NCBI RefSeq assembly: GCF_034702125.1
Contig: NC_085860.1
Span: forward strand, 56,890,976 to 56,954,975
From: Engraulis encrasicolus
Taxonomy: Eukaryota; Chordata; Actinopteri; Clupeiformes; Engraulidae
Direction: 5' to 3'
DNA: 64,000 bases
This document shows positions 22,503 through 36,027 of the stretch, one piece after another. The translations under genes and the position numbers were made by a program. The notes under the pieces are model-generated. The model had not been told where the DNA came from and did no database searches. It saw nothing but the letters and a program-made list of their open reading frames with translations. The first letter of the stretch is position 1; each line of letters starts with the position of its first letter.

Positions 22503-25500
22503 ATGGACTTGGAGGGGACCTCAAAACTCTCCAAAAATGTCTTACGAATGAAGGTAAGTTAAGTTATGCTCAGTGCATTTGTGTGCACTCATATTTGGAA
22601 AACAAACCCCCCCCCCCCGTCACCGTTTCCTTCAGTCCCCTTCAACACTCTGGTTATGCTGTTTTGGACAAGAGCAGTGCAAATACAAATGCAGTACGTT
22701 CATGGTTTCAGGCAAATAGAGAACCCAGAAAACCAGTGAACTGGTCTGTGCACAGGTTGTCCTGTCCGAGTCAGTCTCTTAAGAAACACTGCTCTACCTC
22801 TACAAGATCTAAACTTGGGCACACAAGATGTGAGAGCCAGACGCAGGCATAAGGTTCATTGGTAGCAAGTTTACCGCTGTTGTGTTGCCGTTGGCATTAT
22901 TGAAAAGTCTTTGACTCGCAGGAGTAGAGCTAAACCGAAGGACACGTGTTAACCACTCTGCAGTAACAGAGCTGTAAGTTGCAGAAAAAGAAGAAGCAGC
23001 TTAAAAAATACGTTCCGCACAACGTCAGATCCATGGTCCAAATGTCGCATACAGGGCTCTAAATTATCACCAGCCAAATGCTGGTGAAATTTCACTTTGG
23101 TTGGTAGAAAACAGCAAAAACGTACCAGCCGCTTTGATCATTAGCAGAGATTTTTTTAGGAAGGGATCTAAACTGTCTCTGTCAAGTGAGGGTGTGTTTG
23201 GCTAGTACAGCAGGGCTGTAACCAACCGGCCAAATGCTGGTAAAACATTGCTGTGGCTGGTAACAATTTCAGTGTCACTAGCCATTTTTGCAGGTGGCAT
23301 ATTCTATGGTATGACATATCAGAATAGCCTGCAATATACTGTACTTTGCCCCCTGTATATCAATTTTGTATCAATTGTAGAAGTTTGAGAAAACGCTAAG
23401 TTACTCAGTTTCTATTTGTATGGTTTATTTCCATGTCGAAAGCTGTGCACTCATCTTCTTGCTTTAGCACCTCATCTTCTGAAGTTAGAAAGCATCATGA
23501 TGAATAAAAAAAAGAAACAATATCAAATTTGTATCTAGTTGAATAACTGAATGGCTAGTGACTTGGGAAAACCACTAGCCACAATGGCCAGCAAGCGAAA
23601 AACTTAATGTCAAGGCCTGTAGTACAGGGGTGGGTAACCTTTTTCATTCGAGGGGCCATTTCAAATTCCTCCAAGGGCTGTAAAAGTCCTCCGAGGGCTG
23701 TACTATGAACACAAACCAGGATTTCCCCCAGCACTTTAGGCATATTGAAGGTAGCCACCTTTAAATCAGACCCCACCTTCTCTAGGTGCCCTGAACATAA
23801 TTTAAGTGTATTGCAAATGTAATTTCAAAGATTCCTGTACGAGATATGCAGTGGTCAGGTTGTGAAATCAAAGCAGGGGGGATGGTCAGAGATTGAGTGA
23901 TTATTGGAGGTTTGGGGGTTTCTCCCCCAAGAAAAATTTGAAAATGTAGTTGTTAAAAGCACAATTTTAGCACAATATATGAAGAAGGGAGGCCTGTGTT
24001 AGAGGGGGATGATTTTTGACCATTTTTATTGTTGGGGGGGATGGCATCCCCCCTCCTCCCCCTACGACACGAGCCCTGGAGATATGTTATATTTCATGTG
24101 GAGCTGCATAACATTAAAATTATGTCGGGGGTCGGATAAAATAGCATCAAGGGCCGTAAATGGCCCTCGAGACATAGGTTCCCCACCTGTGGGCTAGTAG
24201 GATCACCATCTAGCCATCTATTGGCTGGTGCTGAAAAAAGTTAATGTAGAGCCCTGCGTACGGGGTCATTTCACGTGAAATCAGACACTTTGGGACGCCA
24301 CCAATATGGCCTTCTGAAAACAAAACAAATGTCAGATCCAGTGGAGTTAGCAAAGCTGGTTGGAACTACAGCTCTGGCATGAGTTGGGCTATTGCAAGAG
24401 CCCCTGACATAAGCGATGTGAATGATGAAATTTCTGTATTTTACAGTTCATGCAGAGAGGTCTTGACCCAGAAGCAAGGAAACAACTGGAAGAAGATGAA
24501 AAGAAAGTCATCACAGAAGAGCACTGGCTATTGGATCTTCCAGAGCTTACAGCACATGAGTAAGACTAATGCCACAATAGATTTTCATGTACATACATTT
24601 GTGTTCATACATTCATGTTCAGGGGAATAAAATCTATTCAGAAACATTGTAGTCTACAAATGGAAAAAATGTTGAAAACAAATGTTGAAAATACCCTCTC
24701 ACTAGGTACTAGAGCATGATTTCCATCCTGCTGCTAGAAAAAAATCCTGGGCCTAGAGTAATACAATTACAATTAATCCCATCCTGTCCCACTCCTGTGA
24801 AAATGACTCCCAATCCCACCCCCGCCCCCACTCAAAATCAGCCCCATTCCTATTCCACTCCTGTTTTTGCAGCACTGACATTGCCCGATTCTCAAAGTGA
24901 AGTGTGCTGCCCTCCGAAGTGCCACAGGCTTGAAGTCGGTACACTCGCAAGACGAGGCTCAAAGCCTCAAAAGCGTCTCAAACGATTATGAATGGAACAT
25001 GCGTTACATGGATACCAGTTCCGGTTTAGCCACTACACTTTCAACTGATTTTAAACTGTAAACACGGTTGTTTGGCTGTATTTCTGTATTGATGATATTT
25101 GGAAAGTACAGCAAAACCAGGAGAAAGCTTATCAATTCTTAAATTGTCCAAAAGCTGTGAAGTGCAACACATGTAATGAACACAAACAATGACCAATTTA
25201 CAACTGACCTTTATTTGTCAAAATAGCCTTTTGCACCTGGTCTTTAAGGGGTATATGGTATTTTACTGTATACATTTTGGGAAATTTACTTTTTATTGGT
25301 CATTTTATTGCATTCAGTCATAGATGAAAGGATGTCCGAACAGTCATTTCCAATAATGAAATGCAAAAGCCAAAAATGGCATTTAAGTCATTTTTCAACA
25401 AAACTCTTTTTTTGTGAGGATATGCAATCTACTTGAATCTTTGCTTTTCCATATTTCCATAATTTACTTTTACTTTCCCCCCCAGAAATATCATGGTCAT

Positions 25501-25876
25501 GGAGAGAAGTTTTGCATCCTGTGAGGACTTAATATATGGAAGAATTTCATTCAAGGGTTTCAATCCCGAGGTTGAGGTAATGTTTGTTTTTCAGCATTTT
25601 CATTTGTCCATGTTAACACACAGCTATAAAACACCTATTCATGCTTTAGTCACCTCAAGCCTGGACTACTCCAATGCCCTACTACTCTATGGCATCCTCA
25701 TCAAGATAGTAAATGGGCTGCATTATCTCTAAAACTCATCTGCAAGGATAGTCAACATATTTTGCAGAATATATGGTTTTGCTTCTACTACGGTTTAAAC
25801 TTGGGTGCAAAAGAAGATATGACCATTGATGCTGCATGTTTTTCTTCTTCGCCTGTTTTGTTTACTTTTTATGTAG

Positions 25877-25914
<38 letters not shown>

Positions 25915-26848
25915 TTTCATGCTAGTCTTTGATCATATCAATCACTGCTCCAATGGAACAAAAAGAAAATTGGAATGTAATGGAACATGAAAGAAAATTC
26001 AGGGGGAGCTGACATTACAGGCGGTAGACAGTAGTAAGAAGAGAGGGTTCATAATGGCTAAAAATCCACATTTAAAAGTAGTAACTAGCTGTTAAATCCT
26101 AAACGCATCTAGCCACAAGGTACAGTGTCATTTGAGACGAGCATCTGATGAAGACTAGTGTGAAGTCGACCTGAAATATGCAGCGATATTGATGTGCCAC
26201 ACACACTACACAAGTCTGCTACACACACTACTTTGGGAATTTTCTGCAGTGGATTGCAATAGGGATGTGCGATCTGATGATAATAAATTGTGAAGAATGA
26301 GTAGAGGATCATAGACGATCTGCCAAAGTGGAGAAATCGTATAGATCGCCTTGTTCGCTTTGTTCTCGTTATGTTATTATTTGTTTATTTTCGCTGAAAA
26401 TGAATGGGTTGTGTTGTCTTGTTGCATTTCAGAAACTCATGGCGGCCAGAGGCACAAGTGAGGATAAGGAGGATGATGATGAACAACTGCGTAAAATGGA
26501 CACTGATGTAACAGATGAGGAAATGGCGATGCGGTGAGTGAGAAGTTTAAGAGCCAAAAGAGTGTCATATTGGGAATAGGGGTGGGCGATATGGCAAAAC
26601 TGTCATATCACGATTTTTTAACGTAAAATCTTTCGTTTTTCAATGTCCTTTTTTTGCTATTACTATTTTATTGATCTTTGTTGCTACACTGCTACAATTT
26701 TGTTCAATTATGTGTTTTCAGGTATGCCTCTTTAGTTGAGAGTATAAAAAAGAAGTTTGTGAAGAAACGAGAGCATGCAACATCTGAAGATGACGTCCCA
26801 AGTTTAACAAAACAAGCCAGAAGAGAATTTCGTAAGCCAAGTGATTGA
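22503..26848 (+). CDS. mphosph6: M-phase phosphoprotein 6 (nuclear exosome cofactor MPP6)
   Basis: MPHOSPH6 links the RNA exosome core to MTR4 in the nucleus and is needed for 5.8S rRNA 3' processing. Five exons are placed: 22503-22553, 24447-24559, 25486-25576, 26433-26533, 26722-26848. All have consensus splice sites and matching phases, giving 160 residues, the same length as human MPP6. Recognisable blocks are the N-terminal LSKNVLRMKFMQRGLD, EEHWLLDLPEL, CEDLIYGRISFKGFNPEVE and the late TDEEMAMRY. The C-terminus (basic, ending REFRKPSD) is the least conserved part. A consensus AATAAA follows at 26919-26924. Intron 1 carries the nested repeats at 23052-24256. The gene lies in tandem behind snx1, with no functional link implied. 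Confidence 0.95.
23052..24256. mobile_element. DNA transposon pair, one nested in the other, in mphosph6 intron 1
   Basis: The outer ends read CAGGGCTCTAAATTA and, inverted, GTTAATGTAGAGCCCTG, a fish hAT-type terminus. Between them CCAGCCAAATGCTGGT-like motifs repeat. A second element at about 23625-24191 has ends CAGGGGTGGGTAACC and GGTTCCCCACCTG and interrupts the first. I could not assign a clean TSD to the outer element. Confidence 0.6.
25600..25760 (+). mobile_element. LINE ORF2 fragment
   Basis: The frame TPIHALVTSSLDYSNALL matches the L2/Rex-type segment seen intact at 43650-44411 (LIHAFVTSRLDCCNALL). About 130 bp is recognisable, ending in stops. It sits just past the mphosph6 exon 3 donor. 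Confidence 0.7.
25877..25911. repeat. (GT)n microsatellite
   Basis: About 17 GT units in mphosph6 intron 3. Confidence 0.95.
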
Positions 26849-26918
26849 TATACATACCCTGAAGTATTGAATATACAGTGTGTAATTGTAGTAGTTTACT
26901 TAAGCCTGATTCGCACTG

Positions 26919-26924
26919 AATAAA
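26919..26924 (+). promoter_or_regulatory. mphosph6: Probable polyadenylation signal of mphosph6
   Basis: AATAAA lies 71 bases after the mphosph6 stop codon, on the same strand. It is the first consensus signal after the stop. Confidence 0.6.
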
Positions 26925-27484
26925 TATTACCTGGGGCCCTTTGGTAATATGAAATTAAGCCAGAGGATGTCTGAGTTCTTCACTGGAACAAACCGAGTTC
27001 AAGATGGGAAAGATCACCACAGCATCTCAGATGTGCAAGGTCTTCATCAGAGTCCAAGGCATGGCAACGTCGAAGCATGAGTTTGGCACTGCTCTAAATA
27101 AAGGCAGAGAATTTGTTTTCCACATTTGAGATGCCCTGATGTCCATTCCTTCCTTGAACTTTGCCTACATGCTTGTTCTGTGTTGTTGGCAGATGTATTT
27201 ATTGTTACTAACTAGACTACGCAGCATTCTTAATGTCTAAATTCAGTAAATTACAGACTTTGCTTATGCGCCATTCAGAGAAACGAAGGTTCTGTGGTAA
27301 TTTGCAATCCCAGGGGTCCACTGGTAGTGCTTATCCTGTGCGAATCAGGCTTTAATATACTGTATATCCTTGAAAAAGATCAAATGTAAATTGTAAATGG
27401 GCAGCATACATTGAAATGGAATAGAATAGAATAGAAATCAGTTGTTGTCATTAGTACAATGAAATTTAAATGTGCACTGTACAA

Positions 27485-27650
27485 ATGCATTTAAATATTT
27501 TTAGTTGTCCATTTTCAGAATTCATGCTGCCCATTCGCAAATGTTACCTTTTTTAACAAATACTTATCACCACCATCAAATTCTAAGTATTCATTATGAC
27601 TGGGAAATGTGCACTTTTCGTACATGAAAAAGGGGATCTTGATCGTGGGT
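27485..27650. mobile_element. Degraded MITE related to 39488-39666
   Basis: TTGTCCATTTTCAGAATTCATGC, then TACTTATCACCACCATCAAATTC and AAAAAGGGGATC, closely parallels the complete copy at 39488-39666. The terminal repeats are eroded. Confidence 0.6.
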
Positions 27651-27769
27651 GATCATGATCCACAATTTTGAATGTCCAGAAATTGACATTTTTAGCTATA
27701 AAATGTACTGTACTTTTGTTATACTAGTGAAAATTAGCGTATTATTTAATAAATATTCATGAAATACCT

Positions 27770-28340
27770 TAAGAGAGCAGAATTCATGCTTCCTTTAATC
27801 ATATCCAGTTGTCCATGTCCTGAAGCAGCAAAACATCCCCAAACCATGAAACTCCCACCACCGTGTTTCTCTTGACATGGCATTCTTTTTTTTATTAAAT
27901 GCAGTGTTCATTTTCTGAGGAAATTAACACCTGTAGTTGATCGAGTTCTGTGTTCCTTTCTGACCTCTTGGATCCACAGTCACTGTGTTCTTTGGGTAGT
28001 TGTACAGTAGTACGACATCCACTAGAAATGACAGTTACCTTTTATAGACTGACATGTCCATGATCTTTATTGTTATTTGTACTATAATCTACTCCTGAAT
28101 GTTGATGGATCGCGACAAGATGTCATGGGTTCAATAGGGCCACTGCACACTATCAAATTGACACATTGTTCTATTTAAATTATCTAGCAATTATCTGTAA
28201 CTCAGTTGCCCACAAAATATGATTAATCACAGTCACCTCATAATTTAACAAGGGGATCCTTGTTAATTGTTTAAAATTGTTTGATGATCTGAAAAGCGTA
28301 GGTTTGACAAAGGTGCAAAAAATAAAAAATCAGTAAAGGG
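27770..28340 (-). pseudogene. Tc1-like transposase remnant
   Basis: Read on the minus strand, the 27790-27880 region matches the GGGSFMVWGCF...SGHGQL segment of Tc1 transposases, with frameshifts and stops. The remaining sequence to about 28340 is decayed. I see no intact catalytic region. Confidence 0.55.
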
Positions 28341-29010
28341 TCAAATACTCTTGCACTCCAGCACTGTATATAAGAAATGTTTTTTTTTATATATGTTGTA
28401 CTTCTGTGAATTTTGTCATTTTATTAAATAATCTTGGCAAGAATGTTGTAACATCTTTTTCTGTTATTTTATTTATTTGAGCTTTGAGACTCTCTTTCTC
28501 AAGATATGTGAGAAATGTGCTGCAGGATGTTACTGACCTGTAACTTAACTCTCGTCAAATGAAATCCTTGTGTATTTCTGCTCAGCTTCGGGAGCTTACT
28601 CCAGGATCTGGTAGCATTCAGATTCTCCTGAACCACCATGCAGCTGAACCAATCAGGATCACAGGATTTTCAGAGATGTAACAGTCAAAGTTTAAAGCAT
28701 ATGTGCACTATTTTGAACATAAAGCCCCTCTTCTGGGCTTTGTATGATGTAATGGAGTTGCCTTCACTGATTTTCATGATATTTTGCTGTTGTCTCTGTT
28801 CTTTTCTGTTCTGAGGTTCCATGTATGGGGCAGATGGCCAACGAGGCCCTCATTTTTATTTGACTCTTGACTATTATTTGATCCTGCCACAAGCTCAACA
28901 TGGAAGCTAGGCAGATCGCTGCTGCTGTTGTTTCAATATATTGCACAGTATGCACTTGTCTGTGTACCTTGAGTCAGGTGTGGTACCATGCACAAAATTG
29001 ACATAAAATG

Positions 29011-30270
29011 CATTTACAGTTTTTGCCTACTGCTTGCACAGAATTTGCAAAATTTCGCTCATAGAGTCAAAACTCTACACACAAGCCAATTACTCTCAAC
29101 ACTTGGAGATAAACCCTTCACATATATGCCAGCATGAAACTCTGCTATCAAAACCTAAACATTGCCATAAAAACTTAACAATCTTTTGTCAAAACCTCAC
29201 TTTCATGTCAAAAGACACAGATTAGCAGCAAATGAGAAAACAAATTAGATCAACATGAAAACAGTTGTCTACTTTATACAAAACACAGCAGTCTTTCTTT
29301 TTGTAACAGTCTATTCAGACTCACAGAATGTGCATCTTCATAAGACCCCAAAATTCAATACTGTACATTACACAACTGCACCTTACAGTACAGGACATTA
29401 AACTGAAGCAAAATATATCTTAAACAGTAGCCTACATCACTCTCAACACAACAGTGTGTATGTGAGCTTATGGACCATTTGTTTGCGTATTGGGTATAGT
29501 CACAAATTTTCAAACATCTAAATGATATAAATATGTGGTTGACGTCAACATGCTGTAATGAAAAACATAGTCAATATACTTTTTTTGTTTGGGTATGAGG
29601 TATGAGGTTTGCTTACAGTAAAGTAACGAGTTACAATACATTTCCAGACACAATATGCAGCTGATATCTACTATTATGTGTATTTCTACAAACTATCATG
29701 TTCATACCTAATATGTGATGATGAAGACAAAAGGCTACTCCTGCCATCAGGGTAGGTTTTACAGAACGTGAGTCAGTCAATGCCACTCCATATTCTACTC
29801 TTTAGTACCGTTGTGGTATTTGTTGTTTTGTTTGAGTGTAGGAAGGTGTGAATTTAGCAAAGAAGCCATCAAAGTAAAACAAATAAATGCAAAATAAAAT
29901 AAGTGCTATGTAATATAAAGAATGCAACTTTGTAACTGGCAGAATAGTGGTTAATTTTGAAAGCATGTGTTTTATTGTCGGTGCCTAAATCTTGTCATAC
30001 ATCCATCCGGATGTGTTTTCCCAATGATATGATGAGTGTTCATTTTTTAATGGAGTGTCTTATGAAGGAAAAAGTGTGCAGTGACCATGAGCAAGTGTGT
30101 AGCATAAAGCAAAATGTGTGTTGCTGAATTGCTGGACCAGTGTTAAGCAGAACTTTTGTTTAAGGTACGGCACACTGTGTTTAAGCTATGTTACCAACAA
30201 CTTAACAATATGCCATTTTGGTCTAAGCATCAACCTATAGTGTTCAAGCAGTAGGCAAATACTGTAAATG
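29011..30270. mobile_element. About 1.26 kb DNA transposon with terminal inverted repeats
   Basis: Left end CATTTACAGTTTTTGCCTAC and right end GTAGGCAAATACTGTAAATG are inverted repeats, extended by CTGCTTG and CAAGCAG. No long reading frame is present, so this is a non-autonomous copy. The superfamily was not assigned. It lies in the intergenic region between mphosph6 and the SLC7 gene. Confidence 0.65.
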
Positions 30271-30583
30271 ACGACACATTTACTGTATGCACAAAATGTG
30301 CACATGTGCTCACATCTTATTTCGTGCAGCAAGCATCACAGGCCTTAATCGAAGATGGTGTAATCATGTTGACCTTACACAATAGGATGGTGTGGGACGT
30401 GTGCATCTGCACAAGAGAACACCACCTACCCCAGCCAACTGTCCTACCCTGGTGGAAGACTTGCATGTCCCTTATACCTGCTTCGACAGGGAGAACAGCG
30501 ACCCTGCCCCACCCAGTGTGTGAGTTTAGATGCAAATTGCATTTTGCCATCCACACAAAGATGGCATGAAGAATGAATTAGAA

Positions 30584-30919
30584 CAGTGGTTCTTAACCTT
30601 TTTTACTCAATGCACCCCCTTTCCTGTGCTAAAAGGAAGCCGTGCACCCCCAACACAAACTTCTGCACATTAATTTATATGCACTATTTTTTTTAAAAAA
30701 GTGATTGATTTCAATGATTCTTGCTTGAGACATTAATCAATACCTTAATGACTTAAATGGGGACCATACCATGTTATAATTTGGTCTTAATTTGAACTAA
30801 CTATAATGTTTGTAACCATAATTTTGGGCACAACCTCAACACAAACAAAATTCTGCGCACCCCCTAGAATCTCCGGTGCACCCCCAGGGGGTGCCCGCAT
30901 CCCAGGTTAAGAACCACTG
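30584..30919. mobile_element. hAT-type MITE with perfect 8 bp TSD
   Basis: Termini CAGTGGTTCTTAACC and GGTTAAGAACCACTG are perfect inverses. AATTAGAA flanks both sides (30576-30583 and 30920-30927). The intact termini and TSD suggest a comparatively young insertion. Confidence 0.88.
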
Positions 30920-31091
30920 AATTAGAATACATGATAAATCAAACCAGGTGTAAATTCAGGTTTTCATACACACTACTCATCATAATAAGTCATGGACACT
31001 ATAATGCATATACATTAGAGGTCTTCCAATTTGGTCTTCATTTTGATGAGAAGAATGACAAGAAACTCAATTCTCCATTATATACATTTAT

Positions 31092-31984
31092 TAGGGTGCG
31101 TTCAGGTAAATTGGGCCGCATAAGCATTGGGTGTCTCATTTATTTTAATTCTACAGACCAACCACCACAAATGTACTGAAATTGTTGCAACATTACCACT
31201 CTATCTGTTTAAAGTCATTTTAATTGCATAACACCTTTTTGATGGGCAGGGAGAACCCTCATATGGAGTCTGACAGAAGAAAGTGTATTTTCAGTCTTGC
31301 CAAAATAAGAAATAGTCTAGATAAAATAAGGATGATACTGTTTTCAGATGTGATAAAAACTACGGATATGTTTTTAGCTTTGAATGTGTGCCTTTAATCT
31401 GGAAAAACATAGTTGTGGCAACATTGTGAACTTTAAATACCTAAAAATGTAAAAAAAAAAAAAAAAAAACACATTTTGGCTGAACATGTTAAGGTAAAGT
31501 GGGCCGCCCCTTTCAGGTAATTTGGGCCGCTTTTTTCTATGGGAATTACCATTCATGTTTTCTACAAAAATAATGTAACTATTATATTATTGAAGATGGA
31601 GGTGTCAGGGGAGCTCTTTTAATGGAGTTGTGATATCTTTTTGGGAACAGATGCGTTGAAAACAAAAACAAATGGAGGAATATTAAAATCATCACTAATT
31701 TTGTTTTTCTTTTGTGCAATTCTTAGTTTTACCTTTGGAATGAATAGGTGGCCCATTTCACCTGAATGCATTTTTTTTCCATCCAGGATGACACACCTGT
31801 CAGTAAAACTTGTAAAAATGTATAATTTTTACATTAATCTTGTTTTTTGTCATGAAATGGAAGATTATGAGTCACTTTACACAATCAAACTTAAGTTTGG
31901 GTAATGTATTGATGTTCTTCCTCAGATTTCATCAGTGTTCCTGAATTTGCTGAAAAGTGGCCCAATTTACCTGAATGCACCCTA
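31092..31984. mobile_element. MITE with repeated internal copies of its terminal motif
   Basis: Starts TAGGGTGCGTTCAGGTAAAT and ends with the inverse AATTTACCTGAATGCACCCTA, with TA at both edges. The core GGTAAATTGGGCC recurs inside near 31494 and 31516 (GGTAAAGTGGGCC, GGTAATTTGGGCC), and an inverted form occurs near 31748. No coding capacity is seen. Confidence 0.65.
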
Positions 31985-32255
31985 CTCGAATGTAGGCAAG
32001 AACAAGTATTTTGGTCATCTCTGCATCCTTTTGGAGCATCATCCGAAAATTTGGTTTTAGAAAGCTGGCATCAGTAACCTACATTGTTCGTTGAGAAAGC
32101 CAGCTCGGTAAACAAAGGTACTGTATAGTGGGTGTCCAGTACATGTGAGGAGAGGCACAGAGGTCAGCACAAATCAAGAAACCAAAGACCGAAGGCCATA
32201 ATTCTCACAATCTCATGGCATAACTACTAGCTTGAATGGCTTTGGTTTTCTTCCT

Positions 32256-35200
32256 TCACAGGTTTTTGTCAGCTGGGGCCACCTCAAGAAATATTTGTGT
32301 GAAAACTGTCACCCTGTCCAGAATTCCAGGACAGAGCTTGAAGTGGATGAAGGGTATATAGATAATGATACCACTTAGGATAAAGAGTGTGACATACAAG
32401 TACTCAATTTGTGGATCGTCAACAATGGGTGCAATGACTAGAAAAACGGCTGCCATGAGGACAAAGATGGGGATGATGATTGGAACCTGAAGTTAAAAAT
32501 TGAGAGAAAAAAAAAAATCAAAGTTAGTCGGTAATAGAGCAATAACCATTCCAATCACTGTACTCTTCTTCTATTTCTTATACAGTAGGTGGAAGGACTT
32601 TTACTTTACGATAGGCCTACTTTAAGTTTCTCATTAATCATCAAACTGAGGACTACAAGGCAATGCACTAATACACTCCAATGAGAGCTTCAGAAATCAC
32701 AATATTTGTTACATACTTTATATGCGCGTGGCAGTTCCGGCCTGCGGATCTTTAGATAAAGAAGGCCACTCAGGGTGAGGGCATAAAAGAACCATGCTGT
32801 AAAACTGAACAAAAATGAAGAAACATTAAAGTCGAATTTCATTTTCAAAAATTTTGGAAAAAACTGAAGGCAGGAAGTGATGCAAATGGGGACATATCCG
32901 AATGAACGGAAGAAACAGAGGAAGAAAAAGAACCAAGGTGGACACAGCAATGGCTAAAAACACTGGAAAATGGCCTGTAGTACCATCATCTTGTGTAGAT
33001 AGACCTGTGCTCTTCAGTCAATACAAATCAAAGGATACATAATAAATATCTACTTAAATCATATGAATTGATAAAATAACATTGAAAAATCAGTCCATAT
33101 TAGTTAAGGCAATATTTAGTGATACCTTTCAAATATTTTCCTTGGATATTGTGTTGATAGATAATTTCACTGAAATAAGCCATTTTTGTCAGCCTTTTTT
33201 GCTCCTTCTCCATAAACTCTCCAAGCCTAACCATCCAAAAACGGTCGCCAGGAGTGTCATGACAATTTGGGCCGTAGCCACTCTGCTGGGGAGCCTATGT
33301 ATGTACCGGATCTGATTTTGGGGTCTGGAGGACTTGAAGTAGTTTCAAATATTGTTATTCAAGAGAGTATGCAAACTGCATTATTTTCCAGCTGTGTATT
33401 CAAGAGAGCAGATACTGATACAGAGGCCTGTCACACATTGATCAACATGACGTCTTGTCTAAAGTGGCAATGATCATTTTTACCATATACAGACACAAAC
33501 AAGATTCAATATACAGTACCCTGCAATAATGAGCACACCCCCTTTGAAAAGTAACTTTTTGAACAATATTTTGATACGCACAGAAGTTATTTCCAAAATG
33601 TGCATAGAGTAAGTTCAGCACAATACTGTATCCTTCAGCACAGTGTAACTGCATAAAGTATGTCTCACAATATTCATGAAAAAGAAGTGCAGGGTTGCAA
33701 GCTACTGTACCTGAAAAAGTTGACAATGGTCTGAAAATCTCCTGGAATTAGTACGATGAGAGACATTGCAGATGTGAATATAAGTGCAGGGGAAGGTGTG
33801 AAACGATGCACATGGGCCATGGCCAGGATGTCCGGCTGTAAATAAATCAAAACACAAATTAAACAAGGATAACTTAAAAATCATGTTAATTCAAGCATGC
33901 AGTATTTTAGTTACTGGCACATTCGCATTAGTCATATATTTTGTGTTGTTTGCAATGGCACATGGCTCCGTTTATGGAAACATATGGAACATGAGCAATG
34001 TCATTATTTAGGGAGACATTTGTGAACATTTTAATTATGATAGTGATAATCACACAACATGCAGCCTTTTGAAAGTGAATTATAAATGACCGCAAACATG
34101 GCCACTCACCAGATGCCCTTCTCTTGCAGCCACAAAGCACACACGGCCACCGCTGAAGAATGTGCCATTCAGTGATCCAAAGGCAGAGAGAGCTGCTGCC
34201 AGAGACATTAGCCACCCCCAACCTCCAAGCATCTTATTCCTGGCCATGGAGACAATCAGGGATATAAATTAACCAATTTGGCTACTACATAGCCTAGATG
34301 TTGCATCTCACTAGCTAAACACACACACGATCAGTCAACTTGGCATATAAGTTTTCTTTTCTACCAGTCAAACTGAATGATCACCATCATGTTGTTAATT
34401 TAGATCCCTGGGGCCAATGTACAGTAGCATCTGCCAGTGCCACCACTTGCTGTTCACTTAAGTCACTTCATTCTCAGCCTGTGCACATGTTTATTCTCAA
34501 CCTATCTGGGTACCTCCAGATTGCACAAGTCTTATGCATAGTTTAATTTGGTGTTATACCTGCCAAAGAACGTTGTAGTAAGTACTAAGGATGTACTGTA
34601 TGTAGGGCCTAAGGGGTTCAATAATTTGGATAATGTAAACACAGAAAATGACATTTGTTTGTACATCACCAGACATATTGGTTGTAGTTGTCTTTGATCT
34701 GATTACAAACCAGATACAAATAAAAATCAAACTTGATGAAATGGGGATTGAACGAATTCAAACACAACTGTAAATGTGCTTTAGCCCTGTCTAATGGAAC
34801 AGGCGTACTTCAGAGAACTGCATTTACCTGTGCGAATGTGACATGTTTTAAATGTGTCCATTGAGAGTTGGAAATGTTCCATTTATTTAGTGCAGTATTA
34901 TTATTTTTTTTACCAGGCATGTATGTTCCATGAGAGGGTTGGTTCTAGTTAGACATTATAGCAAGAAATTGATGAGTGATATATAACAAAAATAATACAA
35001 GTGAAATTTGCTCACCCCCATGTCACCGCAACAGCGCTTGAGGTTATCATTTCATTTGGTGTCAGTAATGTAAAGTAGCTCACGTTGACCAGCAAATACA
35101 GCAGGGTAACCAATGGAATGGCAATCATCACAGCTCTGGGTAAATTCACCTTAAAAATGTTCAGAAATTGAATTTTTTTTGTTAACATCACTAAACTCAC

Positions 35201-35966
35201 TGTGATTGGATTTGTTAATGAATAATAATCAGGTTAACGCAGTTCCAATTTCCTGAATGCCATTGTAACATCAAGATACTCTTTTTGTTAAAGTCGTTTG
35301 GACAGCTGTGAGTGGGGATACTGAATTGATGTCATTTAATGGTTCCTCAATCTTGGTGTATGGAAACATGTGACTATAGTCTTTTGATTTGCACAGATTA
35401 TTGTGTAAAGGATGCATGCAATCATTCTTGTGCAAAGTGTGGGATTTATGAACTTGTACATCAGCAGAGAAATGTTCTTAAGTATAGGCAGGCACACATC
35501 TGACCATGCTTACACCATACCTACTAAAACAATTAAACTGTAGATAAGATAACAACTTTGTCTGTTACACGTGAAATTGGCTTTTTAAGTGACTCCAATC
35601 ATTCACAGACATGAAGGTATGACAAGGCATAATAAGGTGCAGTGGCTATGAAAAGTCTACTAAAATGTCAGAAAGACAAATAATTTCACGACCTTTTCCC
35701 CACCTTAACATTGTGAAAGACAAATTGCTTGTTCTGGATCAGACTGGCTACTGCAGTGGTTTCCAAACCTTTCTGTTGAATCCCCTTCTAACCCCCCAAA
35801 TATTCCAAACTCCTAACATTATTTAACTCCTAACATTATTTGTCCACTTAAGTCTAATGTGATGTTGACAGGAAAAGTGAAAAATATGCCTTATAAGTGA
35901 GTACTGTTACTAACTAATTTATGGAATTATATAAACTATTAACCTTTTTACCTATTAACTACTGAC

Positions 35967-36027
<61 letters not shown>

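Noticed and set aside
22235..22852. A 205-codon frame overlapping mphosph6 exon 1
   Set aside because: It reads through the exon 1 donor in a different frame and shows no family similarity, whereas the 17-codon exon at 22503 matches MPHOSPH6 and splices in phase.
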